Positions 1 to 5,877 of a stretch of DNA of 45,885 nt are shown here, one piece after another. Under the pieces are notes generated by a model. That model was not told where the DNA came from and did not search any database. It worked only from the letters and a program-made list of their open reading frames with translations. How positions within the stretch are numbered: the first letter of the stretch is position 1; every line of letters starts with the position of its first letter. The position numbers were made by a program, and so were the translations under genes. The DNA is from Nostocales cyanobacterium LEGE 11386 (GTDB lineage: Bacteria > Cyanobacteriota > Cyanobacteriia > Cyanobacteriales > Nostocaceae): NCBI GenBank assembly GCA_015207155.1, contig JADEXK010000049.1, forward strand, positions 1 through 45,885, written 5' to 3'.

Positions 1-108
1 GATTTCAATTACGATTTCATCGTCGGTGATAAAATCGTAATTCACTACCTTGATATCTTCAATATTAATCAGTTTAGTAATAAAATGAAGTAAGGGATTA
101 GAAGGCAT
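1..108 (-). CDS. Transposase N-terminus (ISL3-like), partial
   Basis: On the minus strand an ATG at 106-108 opens a frame that stays open to the window edge, giving the first 36 residues of a protein beginning MPSNPLLHFITKLINIED. A short helical leader followed by a strand-rich stretch (VVNYDF, EIVIEI) resembles the start of ISL3-family transposases, just before their zinc-binding region. The catalytic DDE part lies outside the window. Family assignment rests on this short stretch and on the likely terminal repeat at 274. It is the 5' end of the gene, truncated only by the window. Confidence 0.5.
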   Translation of the reverse strand, partial: MPSNPLLHFITKLINIEDIKVVNYDFITDDEIVIEI

Positions 109-274
109 ATTTATTAAAATGGTAATTTTATTTTTAATATTTATTGTCTTTTATCTTTTCAATTACTTCTGTATTTCCTTCCCCGCTTGGGTTGTTCCCA
201 CCAATCACTGCTAATTGTATTGAGATATATTTGCTTTTTTCTTAGTATTTTATCATAACCACTCTGGGAGAGCC
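1..274 (-). mobile_element. Left-hand end of an insertion sequence, probably ISL3 family (cut by window edge)
   Basis: The transposase start (106-108, minus strand) is preceded by about 165 bp of AT-rich non-coding DNA. Read on the minus strand, a sequence starting GGCTCTCCCAGAGTGG begins at 274. ISL3-family terminal repeats characteristically begin GG-C/T-TCT, so 274 is my best estimate of the IS boundary. Immediately outside it, at 275, an interrupted AIPR-like reading frame begins, which independently supports the junction. The other IS end is outside the window, so the second terminal repeat and the target duplication cannot be checked. Confidence 0.5.
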
Positions 275-778
275 AGAATTATTAGTATTCCGTACTTAGC
301 TCAGTCGGTCATAGCAATAGTTTTCCATGAGCCAGATGTTGCACGTTCTAGACCATCATCAATCCTGAAGAAAGATAACGATTATAAACGAGTCTTTAGT
401 CAAAAAATTAGTCTTGAGGTTTATCTATTCTGTGTAAAAACTATGAAAAGGTTAGAAAGTTCTATTCGGGTTTTTGCATCTAGTAAATCGAATGACGTAT
501 CCACTAACGAGCAATGGAAACATGCTTCGCCAATTCGTATATTAATGTTTCATTTAGGGATGCTGTTGGTAGTAAAAACACTGAAAAAACGTGATTATAA
601 ACCTAAAGATGTAGAAGCATTTAAAGACATTGATTTTTCTGATGAATTTATCGGTAATACATTGTCTGAGTTAATTGAATTAACTAATAAGTATGTCAAG
701 AGCAAAGAATTGCCGATTAACATTGGCATTAAACAAAAAGATTTTGTTACATATATATTAGAAAACACAGTATTGTAA
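275..778 (+). pseudogene. 3' remnant of an AIPR (abortive infection phage resistance) family gene
   Basis: An open frame runs from the likely IS boundary to a TAA at 776-778. The first ATG (443) is internal, but the upstream part of the same frame is clearly protein-like: it starts RIISIPYLAQSVIAIVF and continues through HEPDVARSRPSS and a lysine-rich stretch into VYLFC. The pattern SIPYLAQ-(A/S)-VIAI-x-EP-x-x-AR-(A/S)-RPSS is what I recall from the C-terminal part of AIPR proteins (PF10592), some of which act in abortive phage infection. About 168 residues remain of a protein usually several hundred residues long. The 5' part is missing at exactly the IS edge, so I infer inactivation by IS insertion. 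A 111-residue protein from the ATG at 443 is possible, but no good ribosome binding site precedes it. Confidence 0.6.
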
Positions 779-779
779 A

Positions 780-1000
780 ATGAAGCCGTAGTTTAACTAG
801 CTTACCGTAGATTTCGCTCATCATAACAAACAGGCGTTAGCGCAGCTTACCGTAGGTGTCGCATTTGGTAATGTTGAGATGTGTGATCGCTCTAATCTTA
901 CTCGAGATGTTAGCTGCGATCGCTCTTGGTAAAATTTTGTAGTGTGGAGTGCGTATGCTTAGCCCGCCGGCGGTATCGCTCTCATATAAACTATTATTTT
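780..1000. repeat. Dispersed palindromic repeat cluster (GCGTTAGCG-AGCTTACCGTAGG family)
   Basis: This gap contains degenerate copies of a unit built from GCGTTAGCGCAGCTTACCG, TAGGTGTCGC and CTTGGTAAAATTTTGTAG. The stretch at 925-954 matches the first 30 bp of the 55-bp repeats at 1830 and 1919, then diverges. Base composition is visibly more GC-rich than the flanking genes. No open frame of interest was seen. Confidence 0.7.
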
Positions 1001-1002
1001 AT

Positions 1003-1428
1003 TCAGGGTAAAATCTCAAAGTTATCACAATGCTGAGGTCGAAATAATCTAAAATCTCGCTGGTCTAAAGTCAATATTTGTATAATTCCATAGCGTTCAG
1101 CTATAGCCATAACACTTGCGTCTACAAAGTCAATCCGACTATCTGCATAATCATGCAATATTTCTCCCACACGCATAACATCTTTATCTGTCAAAGCTAC
1201 TAAAGTAAATCGGCTTGCAGATAGTCCTTGTAAGAAAGCAACTACTGTCTTTACACCTGCATTCTTTCCTACTAAATAAGCTGTTTCCACTAATACTGTT
1301 TGTGGCAATAAAATTTGCTTTTGTTGTGTATATATTTTTGTAACAACAGTGTGCATTGTATCTGAACGATTCAACAATGCCACAACAAAGCCAGTATCAG
1401 CTATTGTTGGGGTTCTTTCCATGTCCAA
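1003..1428 (-). CDS. PIN-domain ribonuclease toxin (VapC-like)
   Basis: This 141-residue protein is the likely toxin of a type II toxin-antitoxin pair. PIN domains are metal-dependent RNases. The acidic active-site pattern is visible: D11 in IADTGFVVALLNRSD, E48 in LVETAYLV, D100 and D103 in SRIDFVDASVMAIAE, and D122/D125 in LTLDQRDF. Length is typical of VapC (about 130-150). The start overlaps the end of the upstream antitoxin gene by 28 bp, as expected for translational coupling; M3 is an alternative start. Cognate RNA target cannot be told from sequence. Its position beside a second TA pair and a truncated defence gene fits an accessory region. Confidence 0.85.
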   Translation of the reverse strand: MDMERTPTIADTGFVVALLNRSDTMHTVVTKIYTQQKQILLPQTVLVETAYLVGKNAGVKTVVAFLQGLSASRFTLVALTDKDVMRVGEILHDYADSRIDFVDASVMAIAERYGIIQILTLDQRDFRLFRPQHCDNFEILP

Positions 1429-1676
1429 CCTGATTTTTCACTAATCTCATTTTGGAGAATATCTTCTGAGTTGATAGCTAAATCAGGTGTTGCTGAAAAC
1501 AAGCCAATTAATGGATCAGACACATCATCATTAGCAGTTTCTATCGATTGTGTTTCCACGTATAATCTAACAGCTTCACTGATAATTGATTCAGGAGATT
1601 GACCACGTTCACTAGCTAAATTTATGACTTTTTCCAATAAAGTTTGTTCAGGGTTCCAGTTAAATGTAGAGTTCAC
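1401..1676 (-). CDS. Antitoxin of the PIN toxin, ribbon-helix-helix-like
   Basis: This is a 91-residue acidic protein encoded directly upstream of and overlapping the PIN toxin. Residues 10-45 (PEQTLLEKVINLASERGQSP followed by ESIISEAVRLYVE) look like the strand-helix-helix of a CopG/RHH-type DNA-binding domain. The acidic C-terminal half would be the part that wraps around the toxin. RHH antitoxins bind their own promoter and repress the operon, so autoregulation is expected; the likely operator region is 1677-1735, but I could not identify an operator there. Assignment rests mainly on context and this weak motif. Confidence 0.7.
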   Translation of the reverse strand: MNSTFNWNPEQTLLEKVINLASERGQSPESIISEAVRLYVETQSIETANDDVSDPLIGLFSATPDLAINSEDILQNEISEKSGWTWKEPQQ

Positions 1677-1734
1677 AATATCAGCTCTCTCTCATTAGTT
1701 ACAAATCACATTATAACAACCAGGGGAAAGCGAT

Positions 1735-1980
1735 CGCGCCAATCTTACTGTAGGCGTTAGCGTAGCTTACCAAAGGCGATCGCTCTGGGTAATACAATAC
1801 TCCAGATATTAGCTATCATAGGTTTCGCCCTTGGTAAAATTTTGTAGTGTGGAGTGCGTTAGCGAAGCTTACCGTAGGTTTCGCACCAATCTTACCCCAG
1901 GTGTTAACAGCGATCGCTCTTGGTAAAATTTTGTAGTGTGGAGTGCGTTAGCGAAGCTTACCGTAGGTTTCGCTTCTGCT
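1735..1980. repeat. Direct repeat pair (55 bp, perfect) within a HIP1-rich repeat block
   Basis: Positions 1830-1884 and 1919-1973 are identical over 55 bp (from CTTGGTAAAATTTTGTAGTG to CCGTAGGTTTCGC), with a period of 89 bp. Related pieces lie at 1748-1790, at 925-954 and at 2746-2780. The block carries several GCGATCGC octamers and ends about 45 bp before the start of the DUF433 gene. It separates the two TA modules, so it could hold their promoters as well as being a repeat insertion. Confidence 0.85.
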
Positions 1981-2018
1981 AGTGTCATCATAGAAGAAGC
2001 AAGCAAAGAGCAAAAGTT

Positions 2019-2264
2019 ATGCAAAAGCAGATTAAACAACTGGTAGTATCCGATCCAAAAGTAATGATGGGGAAACCCGTGATTGTTGGAACACGCATCA
2101 CCGTTGAGTTAATTTTAGAAAAGTTAGCTGCTGGTGAAACTCCAGAACAAATTTTAGAATCTCACCCTCGACTCACACGCGAGTCAATTCAAGCAGCTTT
2201 AGCATTTGCAGCTGAGGCTCTACGATATGATGTGATTTATCCCATTGTTGAGAATGCTTCTTGA
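2019..2264 (+). CDS. DUF433 antitoxin
   Basis: This 81-residue protein belongs to the DUF433 family (small winged-helix-like proteins, often VapB-type antitoxins). Diagnostic stretches are VSDPKVMMGKPVIVGTRI (residues 9-26) and the helical segment ETPEQILESHPRLTRESI, which are the typical DUF433 signature. The start at 2019 follows a purine-rich tract (AAGCAAAGAGCAAAAG). The gene overlaps the downstream toxin by 4 bp. DUF433 genes are very often followed by a DUF5615 PIN-like gene, as here. Confidence 0.9.
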   Translation: MQKQIKQLVVSDPKVMMGKPVIVGTRITVELILEKLAAGETPEQILESHPRLTRESIQAALAFAAEALRYDVIYPIVENAS

Positions 2265-2614
2265 AATTTCTAGCAGACGAGAATCTAGATCGGCAAATAG
2301 TTGAATATTTGCGCCAAAATGGTCACATAGTTTGGTACATTCCTGAAATGGAACCGGGAATTTCCGATGATGAAGTGCTAGATTTGGCTAACCAGGAAGG
2401 AGCGCTATTATTGACCTCTGATAAAGATTTTGGTGAATTAGTTTTCCGTCTAGGCCGTATTGCTTCAGGTGTCGTACTAATTCGATTATCAGGATTATCT
2501 ACAATCAACAAAGCAGAAATTGTTACCCGTGCAATAAATCAACACACTAACGAGTTACTGGGAGCTTTTACTGTCATTACACCAACAAATATTAGGATTC
2601 GTAAAATAAATTGA
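2261..2614 (+). CDS. DUF5615 PIN-like toxin
   Basis: This 117-residue protein is a DUF5615-family PIN-like nuclease. It starts with TTG at 2261, which overlaps the TGA of the DUF433 gene (TTGA), giving translational coupling. The acidic residues expected of PIN-like enzymes are visible: D6/E7 in FLADENLD, the ISDDEVLDLA segment and the TSDKDFGELV motif. Length matches the family (about 110-120). Together with the preceding gene it forms a second complete type II toxin-antitoxin module. The TTG start may be a means of keeping toxin output low relative to antitoxin; that is inference. Confidence 0.88.
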   Translation: MKFLADENLDRQIVEYLRQNGHIVWYIPEMEPGISDDEVLDLANQEGALLLTSDKDFGELVFRLGRIASGVVLIRLSGLSTINKAEIVTRAINQHTNELLGAFTVITPTNIRIRKIN

Positions 2615-2675
2615 AACTGCTCAAGCGTTAAATCGTCCAATTCCTGAACCAAAACAGCGTTTGATTTCTGCTTAA
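2610..2675 (+). pseudogene. C-terminal remnant of a HicB-like antitoxin gene
   Basis: Directly behind the DUF5615 stop, in another frame, lies IETAQALNRPIPEPKQRLISA followed by TAA at 2673-2675, split here as IETAQALNRP and IPEPKQRLISA. HicB antitoxins end in a segment of the form W-I-E-T-A-x-x-x-G-x-P-I-P-x-P-K-x-R. No start or N-terminal part is present, so this is a fragment of about 22 codons. The assignment is from memory of the family tail and a match this short could mislead. Confidence 0.4.
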
Positions 2676-2735
2676 TTTCAGAAATTCATAAATTTATCAA
2701 ATAGATGGATGCTATAACTCTCACTTTAGCGCCAG

Positions 2736-2792
2736 TAGGTATCGCTCTTGGTAAAATTTTAGGGTGTAGAGTGCGTTAGCAGCGATCGCTCC
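2736..2792. repeat. Partial copy of the CTTGGTAAAATTTT...GTGCGTTAGC repeat
   Basis: Positions 2746-2780 resemble the 55-bp repeat at 1830/1919 with changes, and are followed by a GCGATCGC octamer. It closes the repeat-bounded accessory strip; conserved housekeeping genes begin right after it. Confidence 0.6.
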
Positions 2793-2814
2793 TGTATGAT
2801 ACTAGTTACCAAAA

Positions 2815-2843
2815 TTAGGGTCTGACTGATATGCAGACCCTAA
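2815..2843 (-). terminator. Likely Rho-independent terminator of the aminotransferase gene
   Basis: A perfect 10-bp inverted repeat (TTAGGGTCTG / CAGACCCTAA) with a 9-nt loop lies 13 bp beyond the stop of the minus-strand aminotransferase. On the minus strand it is followed by TTTTGG. Confidence 0.7.
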
Positions 2844-2855
2844 CTTGATGATTAA

Positions 2856-4022
2856 CTAAATCCGCGATCGCACAAACTTCTCCAATCGATCCATGCCTTT
2901 TTCAATAGTTGCCATATCGGTTGCGTAGGAAAGGCGAATATTGTGATCAGCGCCAAAGGCAATTCCCGGAATTACTGCCACTTGATAATCTTCTAAAAGG
3001 GCGTTACAAAATTCCAGGGATTTCAGATTTGTTTTACTGATATCAGGAAAGAGATAAAAAGCGCCGTCTGGTTTAGCACAACTCAAGCCGGGAATGGCAT
3101 TAAGTCGATCTAACATTACTTGTCGCCGTTGAGCGAACGCTTGACGCATTGATTCTACACAATCCTGGGAACCTTCCAAAGCCGCGATCGCCCCATATTG
3201 GGCAAAGGTACAGACATTCGATGTACTATGCCCTTGAATGGTACTAGCAGCTTTAATAATCTCCACTGGCCCTGCTAAATAACCAAGTCGCCAACCAGTC
3301 ATGGAGTAAGCTTTGGCAAACCCGTTACTAATTAACGTGCGGGCAAAAATTTCTTGATTTAGAGAACCAATGCTAATGTGTGTAGCACCATCATAGAGAA
3401 TCTTTTCGTAAATCTCATCAGAGACAACAAAGATATCTGCATCAACTACTACTTGCGCCAGTGCTGTAATTTCCTCTGGCGTGTAAACCATCCCAGTGGG
3501 ATTAGATGGGGAGTTGAGAACAAATAACTTTGTTTTGGGTGTAATGGCTTGACGTAGTTGTTCGGGGGTTACTTTATAAGCTGTTGATGCATCTGTGTTT
3601 AAAATCACTGGTACGCCCCCTACCAAAGTCACCATTTCGGGGTAACTTAGCCAATAGGGAGCAGGAATAATGACCTCATCACCTGGATCAATCAGCGCTA
3701 CCATCAAGTTATACAGAGAATGCTTACCGCCATTAGTGACAATCACATTCTCAGACTTGTAATCAAGACCGTTATCAGTTTTCAGCTTGTGGGCGATCGC
3801 TTCCCTTAACTTTGGTTCTCCAGCCGCCGGGCCATACTTGGTTTTACCTTCATCCAAAGCTTTCGCTGCTGCGGCTTTGATGTGGGTTGGAGTATCAAAA
3901 TCTGGTTCTCCAGCGCTAAAACTACAAACGTCTATACCATCTGCCTTCATCGCCTTAGCTTTAGCTGCGATCGCTAAGGTTAAAGAAGGCGTCACCTTAC
4001 TTACTCGTGCTGCCAGCTTCAT
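2856..4022 (-). CDS. aspC: Aspartate aminotransferase (class I/II, PLP-dependent)
   Basis: This enzyme interconverts aspartate and oxaloacetate with glutamate/2-oxoglutarate; relatives of this subgroup may also use prephenate. I chose the ATG at 4022 (388 residues) because the family begins MKLAARVSKVTPSLTLAI; a nine-residue longer version from 4049 is less likely. Motifs seen: FSAGEPDFDTP near the N-terminus, the substrate-binding NSPSNPTG, and the PLP-binding lysine K237 in FAKAYSMTGWRLGY. The C-terminal arginine region reads NIRLSYA. Length is normal. The gene is a single unit with its own terminator. The symbol aspC is used in the broad sense; exact substrate preference cannot be settled here. 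Confidence 0.92.
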   Translation of the reverse strand: MKLAARVSKVTPSLTLAIAAKAKAMKADGIDVCSFSAGEPDFDTPTHIKAAAAKALDEGKTKYGPAAGEPKLREAIAHKLKTDNGLDYKSENVIVTNGGKHSLYNLMVALIDPGDEVIIPAPYWLSYPEMVTLVGGVPVILNTDASTAYKVTPEQLRQAITPKTKLFVLNSPSNPTGMVYTPEEITALAQVVVDADIFVVSDEIYEKILYDGATHISIGSLNQEIFARTLISNGFAKAYSMTGWRLGYLAGPVEIIKAASTIQGHSTSNVCTFAQYGAIAALEGSQDCVESMRQAFAQRRQVMLDRLNAIPGLSCAKPDGAFYLFPDISKTNLKSLEFCNALLEDYQVAVIPGIAFGADHNIRLSYATDMATIEKGMDRLEKFVRSRI

Positions 4023-4149
4023 TCTTAATTTATTTGGCAATTCTCTCACTTATCTAAGGATATCTCAGAATCCCTACCGAGATTTGCCTTTTTAAAATTC
4101 CTTAGCTGCTGAATTTTGGGCGAAGATAGTAACAGCCCAAGGACACCAT

Positions 4150-4438
4150 GAAGAGTGCTGAGTTGAAAGTGCTGAGTGCTGAGTTAAAAGACCACCCACT
4201 AGGGGGAGCCACTGCGGTGGACGGGTTTCCCGGCATATAGGAGCCAGCCGCGTGGGCGGGTTTCCCGACTTGAGCGGACTGGCGTCAAGTGGCGTTGGGG
4301 TATCGACCTTCTCCCGATCAGAAGATTCCGCTTGACTTCGGGCGGGGCTTTTACCATAGTGCGGAAGTACTGAGTAATCTTCTTTTTACTCAGCACTCAG
4401 CACTCAGCACTCAGAAAGGCACTCAGCACTCAGCACTA
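4150..4438. repeat. Repeat composite: AGTGCTG heptamer arrays flanking a GC-rich palindromic element
   Basis: On the left (4152-4189) AGTGCTGAGT units run in one direction; on the right (4388-4438) the reverse complement ACTCAGCACT is repeated in two arrays. The two arrays therefore form an inverted pair around about 200 bp of GC-rich sequence. That core contains GGAGCCACTGCG-TGGACGGGTTTCCC, which is related in reverse orientation to parts of the repeats at 13.7 and 15.8 kb. Predicted reading frames here are repeat-derived and I do not regard them as genes. The right-hand array overlaps the 3' end of the cysteine desulfurase gene. Confidence 0.75.
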
Positions 4439-5586
4439 AGTTTAGTCAACCTCTGCAAAACTTGCTTAAACACCATTGCCGTCCAATCTACATCATCTGT
4501 GGTGGTATCACGTCCCAATGTCATGCGAACTCCCCCTAAGGCGGCTGCTTCTGCATAACCCATTGCTAAAAGTATGGGGCTAGGGCTAAGTTTACCACTG
4601 TGACAAGCAGAGCCAGCGCTGATGCCAATACCAGCTAAATTCATTTGCCGCACTAAGGCTTTACCACTGAGTTTTTTACCATCGGCATGTTCTAGAGAGA
4701 AACTGACATGATGGGGTAAGCGATGTTCACGATCGCCTGTGGGTATTAAACCCGGAATATCTGCTAACTCAGCAAACAAGCGATCGCGTAACTGAATTAA
4801 GCGGGGTGTTTCATTGGGTAGTTCTTGGGCTGCTAATTCTGCTGCCACACCAAACCCCGCGATCGCCGGTACGGCTTGAGTTCCAGAACGCAATCCCATT
4901 TCTTGCCCACCACCACTTAATAAAGGCACTAATTCCACGCCAGGACGCACATACAGCGCCCCAGCACCTTGTGGCCCATATATCTTATGGCTGGAAAGGC
5001 TAAGTAAGTCTACGGGGAGTTGTTGTACATCTATGGGTAAGCGTCCTCCGGCTTGTACGGCATCGGTATGAAACAAAACCCCATGCTGTTGGGCTATGTT
5101 TCCTAGTTCGGTAATTGGTTGCACTGTGCCAATTTCACTTTGGCCGTAAATTACAGAAACCAAGACGGTGTTATCTCGCAATGCGGCTTTTAAATCCTGG
5201 GGATTGACTCTGCCTTTACCATCTACAGCTAGGCGTGTCACTTGCCAACCCCACATCTCTAATAACCTTACTGGTTCAGCAATAGCAGAATGTTCAACCT
5301 GGGAAATAATGATATGTTGAGGCACAGCATATAATCGGGCCATACCCATAATCGCTAAATTATCTGCTTCAGTGCCACCCGCAGTAAAAATAATTGATTC
5401 TGGATCAGTCGCATTAATTAATCCTGCAACTTGAATTCTAGCTTGTTCCACAATTGTTGCTGCCCGTTGTCCCCACTCATGCAAACTGGAAGGATTACCC
5501 CACTGTTGATTGAGGACTGCTTGCATCACGGCGATCGCTTCTGAGCGAGTGGGAGTGGTGGCACTGTAATCTAGATATATTTGCAT
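4423..5586 (-). CDS. Cysteine desulfurase (NifS/IscS-like)
   Basis: This PLP enzyme takes sulfur from cysteine for Fe-S cluster and other sulfur-carrying cofactors. I start it at the ATG at 5586 (387 residues, beginning MQIYLDYSATTPTRSEA), because the 31 extra codons upstream come from a repeat. Motifs: GGTEADNLAI near residue 70, the PLP lysine K201 in SLSSHKIYGPQGAG, and the catalytic cysteine C328 in SAGSACHSGKLSPS. The ACHSG form differs slightly from the ACTSG of classical NifS. The last five residues (LSAEC) and the stop are encoded by an AGTGCTG heptamer array. No nif or isc genes are adjacent, so iscS versus nifS cannot be decided and I leave the symbol empty. Confidence 0.9.
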   Translation of the reverse strand: MQIYLDYSATTPTRSEAIAVMQAVLNQQWGNPSSLHEWGQRAATIVEQARIQVAGLINATDPESIIFTAGGTEADNLAIMGMARLYAVPQHIIISQVEHSAIAEPVRLLEMWGWQVTRLAVDGKGRVNPQDLKAALRDNTVLVSVIYGQSEIGTVQPITELGNIAQQHGVLFHTDAVQAGGRLPIDVQQLPVDLLSLSSHKIYGPQGAGALYVRPGVELVPLLSGGGQEMGLRSGTQAVPAIAGFGVAAELAAQELPNETPRLIQLRDRLFAELADIPGLIPTGDREHRLPHHVSFSLEHADGKKLSGKALVRQMNLAGIGISAGSACHSGKLSPSPILLAMGYAEAAALGGVRMTLGRDTTTDDVDWTAMVFKQVLQRLTKLSAEC

Positions 5587-5600
5587 ATCACCAATAATTG

Positions 5601-5648
5601 AGTGCTGAGTACGCGTCCCCTGAGTGAAGTCGAAGGGGAGTGCTGAGT
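5601..5648. repeat. AGTGCTGAGT direct repeats bracketing a CCCCTGAGTGAAGTCGAAGGGG element
   Basis: Two AGTGCTGAGT copies (5601-5610 and 5639-5648) flank a short element with complementary ends (CCCCT / AGGGG). With the arrays at 4388-4438 the same heptamer family occurs on both sides of the cysteine desulfurase gene. This sits in its 5' leader. Confidence 0.7.
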
Positions 5649-5691
5649 ATAAACCCAGTGGCTTCATTGCTTTGAGCAATTAACACTGTCC

Positions 5692-5741
5692 TCACCTATG
5701 TGACAACGACTCACCTATATTTTCAGCATATATAGGTGAGT
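5692..5741. promoter_or_regulatory. TCACCTAT motif cluster with 12-bp palindrome between divergent genes
   Basis: The divergent intergenic region contains CTCACCTAT at 5691, ACTCACCTATAT at 5709-5720 and its exact reverse complement at 5730-5741 (9-nt spacer). This could be an operator for a dimeric regulator or a stem-loop. It lies 105 bp upstream of the cysteine desulfurase start and 137 bp upstream of the phospholipase-D-like gene. The function is inference. Confidence 0.45.
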
Positions 5742-5877
5742 TGGTAAATCTGGAAAAACTCTGAATAATTCTGCCTCAATGGGTGGATTTTGGTCACGAC
5801 TTATCTACTTAATTTGGCATACTCCATTTTGGGAAATATAAATGTGTTTATGCCCAATCCACTTTTAGCAGATTACC

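Noticed and set aside
290..362. tRNA-like stretch (TTAGCTCAGTCGGT followed by GTTCTAGACC)
   Set aside because: The D-arm-like motif is present, but the acceptor, anticodon and T stems do not pair, and the stretch reads as AIPR-like protein sequence in one open frame.
1735..1980. Possible CRISPR-like direct repeats
   Set aside because: Only two perfect copies 55 bp long with a 34-bp spacer, and no cas genes; it is a dispersed repeat duplication.
4199..4558. Overlapping reading frames in both directions in the 4.2-4.5 kb region
   Set aside because: They are created by palindromic and heptamer repeats and overlap the cysteine desulfurase gene end; no protein-like composition.
5587..5679. 31-residue N-terminal extension of the cysteine desulfurase
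   Set aside because: It is encoded by the AGTGCTG repeat region; the conserved N-terminus starts at the ATG at 5586.
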